Source: Dyella jiangningensis (GTDB lineage Bacteria; Pseudomonadota; Gammaproteobacteria; Xanthomonadales; Rhodanobacteraceae). From it: a DNA stretch of 64,000 nucleotides. Location of the stretch: NCBI GenBank assembly GCA_000632805.1, contig CP007444.1, positions 2,778,772-2,842,771 of the forward strand, read 5' to 3'. The notes beneath the pieces are model-generated. The model did not search any database. It saw nothing but the letters and a program-made list of their open reading frames with translations, and was not told the DNA's origin. Made by a program: the position numbers and the translations under genes. Shown piece by piece: positions 8,207-15,519 of the stretch (positions are counted from its first letter, which is position 1; every line of letters begins with the position of its first letter).

Positions 8207-8982
8207 ACGGGCTGGGCACCTTGCAAAAGCAACTCGCCGAAGCGTTGCGTTCGGAGTCCCTGCCACCGTTGCCCTTACTGCGCGGCGATGGCGTGGCCGA
8301 CGCGACAAGCCGCCTTGCGGTCTACCACCATGGCTACCGCATTCGCCTGGCCGACGCACTGCGCACCGAATTTCCCGGGCTGGCGCTGCTGGCCGACCGT
8401 CCATTCGAAGGCTTGCTGCACGAGTACGTGGCGGCCCATCCATCGACGCACTTCAACATACGCTGGCACGGCGAAGGCCTGGCGGCTTTTCTCGCAGGCG
8501 ACCCGGCCTGGCGCGACCGCCCCGCGCTGGCGGAGATGGCGCAGCTCGACTGGGCCATCTCCACCGCCTTCGACGCCGCCGACCACGCCATCCTTCGCGC
8601 TGAGGAACTGGCGCACGTCTCACCGGATACCTGGGCCACGCTACGCCTGCACCCCCTGCCCCATGCCCGCCTCTTGCGGGTGACGCACAACGTCGACGCG
8701 TTCCGGCGCGCGGCCGACCGGGGCGGGGCCCGCCCCAGGGTTCGCCAGCTGCGCCAGCCACGGCATCTGCTGGTGTGGCGCCCGTCGCTGGAGGTGCATT
8801 ACCGCGCGGTAAGCCGCTCCGAATTGCCTGTGCTGCAGGCGGCACTGGATGGCGCGACTTTCGCGACCCTGTGCGAGCGCCTGGCCGAACGCCATGGCGC
8901 CCGCTCCGCCCTGCCCCGCATGGCCGAACTGCTCGGCCAATGGCTGGGCGAAGGCCTGGTCGGAAGCTTCGACATGAGCTGA
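8203..8982 (+). CDS. bufC: DUF2063 partner protein of the bufferin enzyme
   Basis: A 259-residue protein. The N-terminal half matches the DUF2063 putative DNA-binding domain ([19 protein letters not shown] near residue 40), which in bufferin systems acts as the peptide recognition partner of the MNIO enzyme and not as a DNA binder. The start overlaps the bufB stop. It completes the bufA-bufB-bufC set. About 70 bp later comes an AraC-type regulator on the same strand. Confidence 0.9.
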   Translation: MNGLGTLQKQLAEALRSESLPPLPLLRGDGVADATSRLAVYHHGYRIRLADALRTEFPGLALLADRPFEGLLHEYVAAHPSTHFNIRWHGEGLAAFLAGDPAWRDRPALAEMAQLDWAISTAFDAADHAILRAEELAHVSPDTWATLRLHPLPHARLLRVTHNVDAFRRAADRGGARPRVRQLRQPRHLLVWRPSLEVHYRAVSRSELPVLQAALDGATFATLCERLAERHGARSALPRMAELLGQWLGEGLVGSFDMS

Positions 8983-9019
8983 CCGGGGGGCGATGTAACC
9001 CGATCGCGTTCTTCGGCGA

Positions 9020-9037
9020 AGTGTCTGTAGAGACACT
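9020..9037. promoter_or_regulatory. perfect inverted repeat before the AraC gene
   Basis: AGTGTCT and AGACACT, seven perfect pairs around GTAG, lie 16 bp before the AraC-family start codon. No T-run follows, so an operator or an mRNA hairpin masking the start region is more likely than a terminator. Confidence 0.45.
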
Positions 9038-9053
9038 GGCCGAAAGAGCGCTC

Positions 9054-9968
9054 ATGTATATCGAACCCAACCCGCTGTTGCCTGCCGGCCCGCGTCCCAC
9101 GCTGGTGGAGCCCGCGCTGGAATCCCTGCTCAACCGGTCGATGCTGCAGGTGCAGGTGATAGCGGAGCTGCACCGGTGCGGCTCGTGGTACGAAGACGAG
9201 CCTCGCTACGAATGCGGCCTGTTCCATCTGGTGGGCTCCGGCCGTTGCCGGGTGGAATGCGACGAGCTGAATTCCACCACGGACCTGGAGCCAGGCGACC
9301 TTGTCATTTTTCCGCATGGCACGCCGCACCGCCTGCTTGACGGGACTGGCGGCGACGCCATCCAGACGAGCCTGATCTGCGGTGAATTCCACTTCGTGGG
9401 TTCAGGCCAGCACCCGCTGAGCCTGGCGCTGCCCTCGTGCATGATCATCCATGCATCACGAGCGAGCGCACCGTTTCGCCAGCTGGCGGCGACCATGGCG
9501 GAGGTGGTCCACGCCGACTTCGTTGGCCGTCACGTGCTGCTCAACAAGCTGGCTGACGCACTGTTCACGCTTGCCATCTGCGACTACTCGCGCCAGACCG
9601 TGGAGCGGCAGGGCTTGTTCGCCTCGCTGGCCGACCCGCGCATAGCGCGGGTGCTGCAGGCCGTCCACGATCATCCGGGCAAGGCATGGACCATGCAATC
9701 GATGGCCGCGCTTGCCTGCATGTCGCGCTCCGCATTCGCAGAACGCTTTACCCAGCTGATGAAGGTACCGCCGATCCAGTACGTGACGCAGTGGCGCGTG
9801 ACCCTGGCGGAACAATGGTTGCGCGACCGCCAGCAGTCGGTGGCGGGCATCGCGCAGCAATTGGGATACAGCAGCGAGGCAGCCTTCCGGCGTCTGTTCA
9901 AGCGCGTGAGCGGCCTGTGCCCGGGGCGCGTCAGAGGCGAAGGACCACGCCAGGTCGCCTTGAACTGA
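9054..9968 (+). CDS. AraC-family regulator with cupin sensor domain
   Basis: A 304-residue protein. Residues about 10-190 form a cupin-type ligand domain (LEPGDLVIFPHGTPHRL is the typical cupin strand). Residues about 200-300 carry two helix-turn-helix units (ALACMSRSAFAERF and IAQQLGYSSEAAFRRLFKR). It matches the AraC group with a Cupin_6 domain. It follows the bufferin operon, but a regulatory link is only suggested by position. The start at 9054 follows a 7-bp inverted repeat; the longer frame running through bufC is a shadow. Confidence 0.88.
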   Translation: MYIEPNPLLPAGPRPTLVEPALESLLNRSMLQVQVIAELHRCGSWYEDEPRYECGLFHLVGSGRCRVECDELNSTTDLEPGDLVIFPHGTPHRLLDGTGGDAIQTSLICGEFHFVGSGQHPLSLALPSCMIIHASRASAPFRQLAATMAEVVHADFVGRHVLLNKLADALFTLAICDYSRQTVERQGLFASLADPRIARVLQAVHDHPGKAWTMQSMAALACMSRSAFAERFTQLMKVPPIQYVTQWRVTLAEQWLRDRQQSVAGIAQQLGYSSEAAFRRLFKRVSGLCPGRVRGEGPRQVALN

Positions 9969-10043
9969 GTGGCGCAATGCTGTTGGCAGCTGTCTCCGCT
10001 GCCGCCGGCACGGAAGCCAATTCGGTTCCGTCAGCACGGGCCA

Positions 10044-10727
10044 TCACCCACCCAAGGCGATGATGGCGATAGTCAGGAATACCCCGAGCATCACCATGCC
10101 CAGCCCGGCCAGCCACGCGTTCAGTCCTGCATGCCGTCCAAGGGCGAAGCCGCCGGCGAACAGCATCGCAAGCGTAAGCGCGCGTGAGATCAACAAGGCC
10201 TTCGATACGTCACTCAGCAGCACGAACGGCAAGACCACCGGGAACGTCGAAAGAACCACGATGAAGAACACGCGGGCGGCCCACAGCAGATCGCGCAGAT
10301 GAAGTCGCGGCCCTTCGGATGGCGAGGGCAACTGCATCAGCCTGGCGCGAAGCGACTCCAGCTCGGCGTCGGTCAAGATCGAATTCATCAGCGGTGGCAT
10401 GGCATTGCGGATGAGGCGTACGCCGCCCGCACTGTCGGGCGAACGCTGCACTGCGAGCACCAATGACAGGCGGCTTCCGCGTTCGGCAACGGTATTGACG
10501 ACGTGCATGAGCGCGTCGGCCAGGCCCCACGCAAGGTTGCAACCAAGCGCCGCGCGCAACATCGTCCGGACGGCATCAGGGCCCGACAGTCCGGTGGACA
10601 CCGCGCCGACGAAGGTCAGCGCCATGAACAGGCCGAAGCACATCTCCGAAACGCGATCGATGACATCCAGTCCGTCTTCTTCGGTGACCGGAGTCTGCGA
10701 AGGCATGGAACTCGTCGAGAAGCTCAT
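10044..10727 (-). CDS. VIT1/CCC1-like membrane protein
   Basis: A 227-residue membrane protein. The N-terminal part (DVIDRVSEMCFGLFMALTF then MLRAALGCNLAWGLADALMH) resembles the first helices of VIT1/CCC1 iron/manganese transporters. Three more hydrophobic helices occupy the C-terminal third (VFFIVVLSTFPVVLPFVLL and two following). It lacks the usual acidic metal-site cluster as far as I can see, so transport is unproven. The start follows GGAG. No operon partners. Confidence 0.65.
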   Translation of the reverse strand: MSFSTSSMPSQTPVTEEDGLDVIDRVSEMCFGLFMALTFVGAVSTGLSGPDAVRTMLRAALGCNLAWGLADALMHVVNTVAERGSRLSLVLAVQRSPDSAGGVRLIRNAMPPLMNSILTDAELESLRARLMQLPSPSEGPRLHLRDLLWAARVFFIVVLSTFPVVLPFVLLSDVSKALLISRALTLAMLFAGGFALGRHAGLNAWLAGLGMVMLGVFLTIAIIALGG

Positions 10728-10969
10728 GGAGGTTCTCCTCGAATTGGACGCCCATTAGTTTATCGCCCGATCGCGCCGCGTAGAGACATGCCATCCAGTG
10801 TTTCCGCGCGTACCAAGCGAGACTTCGGCGCCCGCTTTCAAACCCTTGGCGCCATGTTTGCCCTTCGACGAAAGCGCGTGCCCGCCACGTGCCAAGGCCG
10901 GCAGTCGGCTACGCGGCTCCGTACACCGGCTGGGCCCTTCCGCGCTGGAGCGGCGCGAGGACTCGCCGC

Positions 10970-11410
10970 TTATGCCTGGCCGAGTTGCTCCGCCAGTCCG
11001 ACGATGATGCCTTCCGGCCCGCGGATGTAAGCGAGTCGATACGAATCACCGTACTGCATCTGTCCAATGACGTCCGCGCCGTGCGCCTGCATGTGCGCGA
11101 CGAGGCCATCGATATCGTCGACCGCGAACATGATGCGGCGCAGGCCCAGTGCATTCGCCGGCGCGTCTACCGGCCCGAACCTGACGGCATCGGGCGTGTG
11201 GAATTTGTCCAGTTCAACTCCTTGCCCATCCGGCGTCCTCATCATCGCGAGGGTCGCGCGCACATCCTTGAGCCCGATCAAGGCTGCCACCGAAGGCCCT
11301 TCAACCGTCGTCTCGCCTTCGAGCTCAAGGCCCAGCTCAGTGAAGAAGGACTTCACGGCGTCGAGGTCGTCGACGACGATGAGGATGTTGTCCATACGTT
11401 TGAGTGGCAT
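10970..11410 (-). CDS. VOC-family (glyoxalase/bleomycin-resistance fold) protein
   Basis: A 146-residue protein with two beta-alpha-beta-beta-beta modules: MDNILIVVDDLDAVKSFFTELG at the start and RRIMFAVDDIDGLVAHMQAHG in the second half, ending in RGPEGIIVGLAEQLG. The terminal Glu/His pattern is typical of vicinal oxygen chelate proteins. Substrate is unknown. It stands alone; the 240 bp between it and the VIT-like gene show no gene. Confidence 0.85.
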   Translation of the reverse strand: MPLKRMDNILIVVDDLDAVKSFFTELGLELEGETTVEGPSVAALIGLKDVRATLAMMRTPDGQGVELDKFHTPDAVRFGPVDAPANALGLRRIMFAVDDIDGLVAHMQAHGADVIGQMQYGDSYRLAYIRGPEGIIVGLAEQLGQA

Positions 11411-11512
11411 GTCGGGCGTCCCTCGTTGCTACCGGTCGTGCCAGGCACCTTACCTTTCCCGGGGAGCCGTCGCATCAAGGCGAGGGCCCACGACAACCAG
11501 CCGCCTTGAACG

Positions 11513-12043
11513 TCAGGGCTTCGTTGCCAGCGCCTTCACCAAGGCCTGCTGCCATTCGTCGATCATGGCGGCGTAATGCTGATCGGCAGTGAATTTCGCC
11601 GCGAACGCTTCGCCCTTCGCGTTCAAACCAGTCAGTGTGTAGGTCACTTCGATCGCGCTGCCGGTGCCGTCTTTCGTGCAACGCACGTCGACCAGGCCGA
11701 TGTTGGAGTCTTCCGCAAGGCGGGCGTAACGCACACGGCCGGCGGCGGGATCGTACTCCGTGACGATCCACGTGGTGACCTGACCGTCGGGATGGCGCGT
11801 CTGGAATGCGCTGCCGCGGTGCTCGCCGCCGCTCAGCTGTTTGGGATCCCACCCTTCCGCCCATTGCCTTTCGCCGTCGGCGGTGAACAGCGGGAAGACG
11901 CGCGCACAGGGGGCGTCCAGATGGAACCGGCGGGTGTTGGCATGAGGCTCGGAAGCCATGGCGGGACAGGTGCCGGCCAGTGCCAACCCCAACGCGAAGC
12001 CGCTTCGTGCGATGCGGGCCGTTTTCCTGGGTAATCGCAGCAT
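11513..12043 (-). CDS. exported SRPBCC-fold protein
   Basis: A 176-residue protein with an N-terminal signal peptide (basic start, hydrophobic ALGLALAG, cleavage near AMASE) and a START/Bet v1-like SRPBCC fold (HLDAPCARVFPLFT; QTRHPDGQVTTWIVTEYD; TYTLTGLNAKGEAF; DEWQQALVKALA). Such folds bind hydrophobic ligands. It is divergent from a small ribbon-helix-helix gene, with a 10-bp-arm palindrome between them. The start at 12043 keeps the signal peptide; further upstream in-frame codons run into the operator. Confidence 0.78.
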   Translation of the reverse strand: MLRLPRKTARIARSGFALGLALAGTCPAMASEPHANTRRFHLDAPCARVFPLFTADGERQWAEGWDPKQLSGGEHRGSAFQTRHPDGQVTTWIVTEYDPAAGRVRYARLAEDSNIGLVDVRCTKDGTGSAIEVTYTLTGLNAKGEAFAAKFTADQHYAAMIDEWQQALVKALATKP

Positions 12044-12065
12044 GACGGCATGCGCTCCAATTTGG

Positions 12066-12091
12066 TATATTGGTACCAAATTACCAATATA
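12066..12091. promoter_or_regulatory. palindromic operator between SRPBCC and RHH genes
   Basis: TATATTGGTA and TACCAATATA form ten perfect pairs around CCAAAT. It sits between two divergent genes, the right one encoding a ribbon-helix-helix protein, and is therefore a likely autoregulatory operator. A TATACT -10-like box lies at 12110-12115. Confidence 0.6.
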
Positions 12092-12141
12092 AATTTGGCC
12101 GCGCAAGTCTATACTCAAGTGACGCCACAAGGGACCACGCC

Positions 12142-12417
12142 ATGCCTGCCGCAAAAAAGACTGCTGCCCGTTCGCCGACTCGCCAGGTCGAGCGCGTCCA
12201 GACCGGGGTGCGCCTGGAGAAGCGCCTGCTCAAGGTGCTGAAGGGCCTCGCCGAGTCGCTTGATCTGTCGCTCGGCGACTTGCTCGAGGGCGTCGCGCTG
12301 CACGCGCTGGAAAACAAGCCGCCCTTCTCAGCCGCCACATTGAAGAAAATCGCCGATCTCAAGCGCATCTACGAACTTGACCTCACCGCGGCTGACAGCC
12401 ACCAACTGCGCGAGTGA
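12142..12417 (+). CDS. ribbon-helix-helix-like small regulator
   Basis: A 91-residue basic protein. Residues about 20-55 (VQTGVRLEKRLLKVLKGLA then ESLDLSLGDLLEGVALHALE) give one strand and two helices as in CopG/Arc-type ribbon-helix-helix DNA-binding proteins. A lysine-rich N-terminus precedes it. It probably binds the palindrome about 50 bp upstream and controls itself and the divergent SRPBCC gene; this is inference. The start ATG follows AAGGGA. Confidence 0.7.
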   Translation: MPAAKKTAARSPTRQVERVQTGVRLEKRLLKVLKGLAESLDLSLGDLLEGVALHALENKPPFSAATLKKIADLKRIYELDLTAADSHQLRE

Positions 12418-12461
12418 CGCCTCGGCATCCCTCGGGCGACGCCACGACAGCCGCCTTGCGC

Positions 12462-13388
12462 TCACCCGCCTCCCGGGTTGAGCGTACCCAGCCAGGCGAC
12501 CAGGCCCAGAATGCAGACCGCCAGGCCCGTTTCGAGATAAAGACTGTGCTTGAGCGCCACGACGGCGTCGCCCACATCAACGTCGTGCATTGCCTTTTCC
12601 AGCGCCGGCGCCAGGCGAAACCGATTGGCCGCGGCCAGCGCCAGCATGATCGAAAACAGTCCCAGCTTGAGCAGGAGCAGACGGCCGTACAGGCTGTCGA
12701 TCAACCCGGACAACGTCAGGCCCACGGTGAGGATGTAATTGATCGTGCCGCTGACGAGCAGCACAGCCACGATCAATGTACCCATCCGGGCAAAACCGGT
12801 CGCCGCGCTCGACAGCAGGGCTGCTCCTTCCCTGTCGGCGTGGCGCGATGCGGACCCGGCGATAAGGGCGAGGGACACCAGGGCACCTACCCAGGCGCCG
12901 GCTACCCACAGATGGGCCATGTCGGCACCGAGATGAAGCCAGCCGATAGCGCCGTCATTCATCGCGCCATGACCCGCCCATGCGAGCGTTGCCAGGGCCA
13001 TGGCCGCCGTGACCGCGTGCGCAGCGACGCGGATGCGTGCATGGACACCGGCGGACAAGCCAAGCCACAGGCAAATACCGAGCAGCGCAACGCGGAGATC
13101 CCATGCGATGCCCACGGCTGTCTGGGTAAGCAGCATTCGCACCACCGACCCTACGGCGCCCGTATCGCTGCTTGGGCTCATGGCTTCCGCCATCGCCCAG
13201 AGCGCCGTCATCGACGCCAGCAAGCCAATGATGGTTGCCACGTTCGCCACACGCGTCGCACGGCGAAGCGCAGGCGAGACCAACACGTTGCCACCCCTGA
13301 TCTGCAGCACGAACACCGGCACACCGAACGTCAGCATGAGTCCGACATAGAGTGCGAAGCGGCTGAGCACCAACAAGCCGTCTCCCAT
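12462..13388 (-). CDS. copD: CopD copper-resistance membrane protein
   Basis: A 308-residue protein with eight or more hydrophobic helices and the CopD-family pattern (WAGHGAM; HLGADMAHLWVAGAWVGAL; GTINYILTVG; GRLLLLKLGLF). CopD works with periplasmic CopC in copper movement across the inner membrane. It starts 7 bp after copC, so the pair is one operon. Membrane histidines and methionines (H in GHGAM and DMAHLW) are candidate copper ligands. It is the last gene of a long minus-strand run of metal and cytochrome genes. Confidence 0.9.
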   Translation of the reverse strand: MGDGLLVLSRFALYVGLMLTFGVPVFVLQIRGGNVLVSPALRRATRVANVATIIGLLASMTALWAMAEAMSPSSDTGAVGSVVRMLLTQTAVGIAWDLRVALLGICLWLGLSAGVHARIRVAAHAVTAAMALATLAWAGHGAMNDGAIGWLHLGADMAHLWVAGAWVGALVSLALIAGSASRHADREGAALLSSAATGFARMGTLIVAVLLVSGTINYILTVGLTLSGLIDSLYGRLLLLKLGLFSIMLALAAANRFRLAPALEKAMHDVDVGDAVVALKHSLYLETGLAVCILGLVAWLGTLNPGGG

Positions 13389-13395
13389 CAGCGAG

Positions 13396-13776
13396 TCACT
13401 TCACGTGGAAGCTGAAGGAACCTTTCACGGCATGCGTGTCGGTAGATACGACGTGCCAGTCCACGCGATACGCCCCCGGGGCAAGCGGCCGCGCCGGGGT
13501 GATCACCAGCGATTTGGCATCTGCCGACGCCGCCGTCTTAGCCTCGATCTTTGTCGCCCCCGTGGCGCCGGCTGTCTCCGTCAGCGTGAGGTCTGCGCCG
13601 GAGAGCTGCGTCATCAGTGTTTCCGAAAACGTCACTTCGATGGTGGCTGGCGTGCTGACCTCGGCGTGATCCGCGGGCTTGGTGGAGATGACTTTGGGGT
13701 GGGCGAACGCGGCGCCACTGATGACGAATGCCGCTGCAGCGATGAGGCCGAGGGTGTGGTAACGAAACTGCGACAT
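13396..13776 (-). CDS. copC: CopC periplasmic copper-binding protein
   Basis: A 126-residue protein with a signal peptide ending AFA, so that mature residue 1 is histidine (H26), the N-terminal Cu(II) ligand of CopC. The second ligand set is the DTH motif near residues 113-115. HPKVISTKPADHAEV and the final GSFSFHVK are family hallmarks. It has no Met-rich Cu(I) loop, so it is likely a Cu(II)-only CopC. The start follows GGAGT. It is cotranscribed with copD. Confidence 0.93.
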   Translation of the reverse strand: MSQFRYHTLGLIAAAAFVISGAAFAHPKVISTKPADHAEVSTPATIEVTFSETLMTQLSGADLTLTETAGATGATKIEAKTAASADAKSLVITPARPLAPGAYRVDWHVVSTDTHAVKGSFSFHVK

Positions 13777-14294
13777 GACTGACTCCTTCAAGGCAAAGCG
13801 GCAAACAGGCCATTTAAGGTACTGCGTATGCCGCCTAAAAGCGGACGCGCATGGCAAGCGGGCGAGGCAAGGCTCAAACAGACTCTTGTCGCGCATGAGC
13901 CGCGATAGTAACCGGAGCATCGCGGCATGCGCGGTTAAACGCACAACCTCTCCACCTGCTGACATGGCCGGCTGGCACGAAGCACATGTTGGCGGAGGGC
14001 TGCCGTCCCTTGATGGTCGCAACGACCAGCGGCAGGAAGCGATTCGCCGGCGCAACCATCGCGTTCAGCGACCTGCTGGCGCGAAAACAAGAACAGCGAG
14101 CTCTGTCGGTTATCGGGCCGCCGCATCGCAATGGCCGAACGCGCAACGATAGCCGACGATTTCGACGATGCAGGTGCCGGCTGTTGCAGCCGCGACGCCG
14201 CCTGCTTCGCTCGATCGTTCACCAACTGGCCGGGCCGGCCGTGGTGGCACGACCGGTCCGGCGATACGTCGGCAGTGCCGAAACGCCAGATGCC
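13777..14294. other. 518-bp interval without a convincing gene
   Basis: Short open frames exist on both strands (for example around 13874-14225 on the minus strand), but they show no family pattern and no ribosome site. I see no repeat. The left end must carry the copC promoter. Confidence 0.5.
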
Positions 14295-14639
14295 TCAGGG
14301 CTTGCTGAAGCCCATATGCAAGGTGATCTGGTCACCCGCCTTCAGGTTGGCCACGCTCGCAGGAGGAAAATGAACCTTCAACGCCATCCCGCCGGCGGTA
14401 ACGTCAACCACGCCGGTCTTGGTATCCACCGCGGATACCGTGGCCGGCATCATGTGCATGCCTTGCATATTGGCGTGCATCCCTTTCATGCCCTGCATGC
14501 CCGCCTGGCCATGCATGGCACCCATGGCATCCTGCTTGGGGGGGGAATCCTGTGCTGCCAGGGCGCCCACCGATGCCAGCGCCAACGCCAACGCCAATCC
14601 CATCCGCCTATACGTCCGAACGTCGCTGCGAATAACCAT
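14295..14639 (-). CDS. Met/His-rich periplasmic copper-binding protein (CusF-like)
   Basis: A 114-residue protein with a signal peptide (residues 1-29, ending ALAAQ). A Met-rich stretch at about 39-65 (AMGAMHG, GMQGMKGMHANMQGM) is followed by a small OB-like domain (ATVSAVDTKTGVVDVTAGG, LKAGDQITLHM). The layout matches CusF-type metal chaperones. It probably binds Cu(I)/Ag(I) in the periplasm. GGGAGGG precedes the ATG. It lies between a diheme cytochrome and the copCD pair on the same strand. Confidence 0.75.
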   Translation of the reverse strand: MVIRSDVRTYRRMGLALALALASVGALAAQDSPPKQDAMGAMHGQAGMQGMKGMHANMQGMHMMPATVSAVDTKTGVVDVTAGGMALKVHFPPASVANLKAGDQITLHMGFSKP

Positions 14640-14788
14640 GATGCCCTCCCGTACCGGTATCGCCCCTATTGGCGCGTGAAGCCTGCGCCGACCGATGTGT
14701 AGGACGATTGAATATGGTGGTACGGAAGCCTTAGATGCCTTGCCAGGCTTCCTGCAAAGCCCTCGGCGCAAGCCAGCGGCTTTACCGA

Positions 14789-15508
14789 TCAGCGCGAGGA
14801 CAGATACGTACTCAGCTGCTGGATGTCGTCATCGCTGAGGGTGCCTGCGATGGCTTGCATGATCTTGGCGTTCGAGCTGCCGCTGCGTGTGCCCTCGCGA
14901 AAGTCATGCAACTCCTTGGCGACGTACAACACCGATTGTCCACGCAGGCGAGGAAAACTCACCCAAGGCGGCTGGGGCTTGCCGTTTGCCTCAACGCGAA
15001 CCCCGATGGCGTCAGCGCCATGGCATCCCTGGCAGGGAGGAATGCCTCGCGCGGCATCACCGCCGAGATACAGCTGCGCACCTGCCGACTGCGATTCGGT
15101 CGACCCGCGCGGCTTGGATGGCAATGACGCATAGTAGGCAGCCAGGTTTCGCATGTCGTCATCGCTGAGGTTGGCTGCCTGCACACTCATGATCGGATCG
15201 CCGCGCTGGCCGTCCTTGAACTGCTTCAGCTGCAGATACAGGTAGGTTGCCGATTGACCGGCCAGGTTCGGGAAGTTGGGCGCGACAGCGATGCCCTTGG
15301 GACCATGGCAGGCAGCACACACGGTCGCCCGGCCCTCGCCGTTGTGGACGTTGCCATCCACCGGCGGCTGCTTGCGCACGTCGACGAACGATGCGGGCCT
15401 GCCGCTTGCACTGTCGGCCGCTGCCGGACCATCGGTGGCCGCATGCAAGGTTTGCGTCCAGGTGGCCATCGTCATGGCGATCAGGGTGAGGATTCGCAGC
15501 GCAGACAT
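14789..15508 (-). CDS. diheme cytochrome c (c4-like)
   Basis: A 239-residue exported protein (signal about residues 1-23) with two heme sites, CAACH (64-68) and CQGCH (159-163). Each is in a c4-type domain with NLAGQSATYLYLQLKQFKDGQR- and RLRGQSVLYVAKELHDFREGTR-like helices. It should shuttle electrons in the periplasm. It begins 11 bp after the PioB/MtrB-like barrel gene, so it is part of the decaheme conduit operon and is the likely link to the respiratory chain or terminal oxidase. GAGGAGG precedes the start. Confidence 0.9.
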   Translation of the reverse strand: MSALRILTLIAMTMATWTQTLHAATDGPAAADSASGRPASFVDVRKQPPVDGNVHNGEGRATVCAACHGPKGIAVAPNFPNLAGQSATYLYLQLKQFKDGQRGDPIMSVQAANLSDDDMRNLAAYYASLPSKPRGSTESQSAGAQLYLGGDAARGIPPCQGCHGADAIGVRVEANGKPQPPWVSFPRLRGQSVLYVAKELHDFREGTRSGSSNAKIMQAIAGTLSDDDIQQLSTYLSSR

Positions 15509-15519
15509 GCCTCGCCTCC

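Noticed and set aside
13874..14225. Minus-strand ORFs upstream of copC as a possible extra copper gene.
   Set aside because: No signal peptide, metal motif or ribosome site could be seen.
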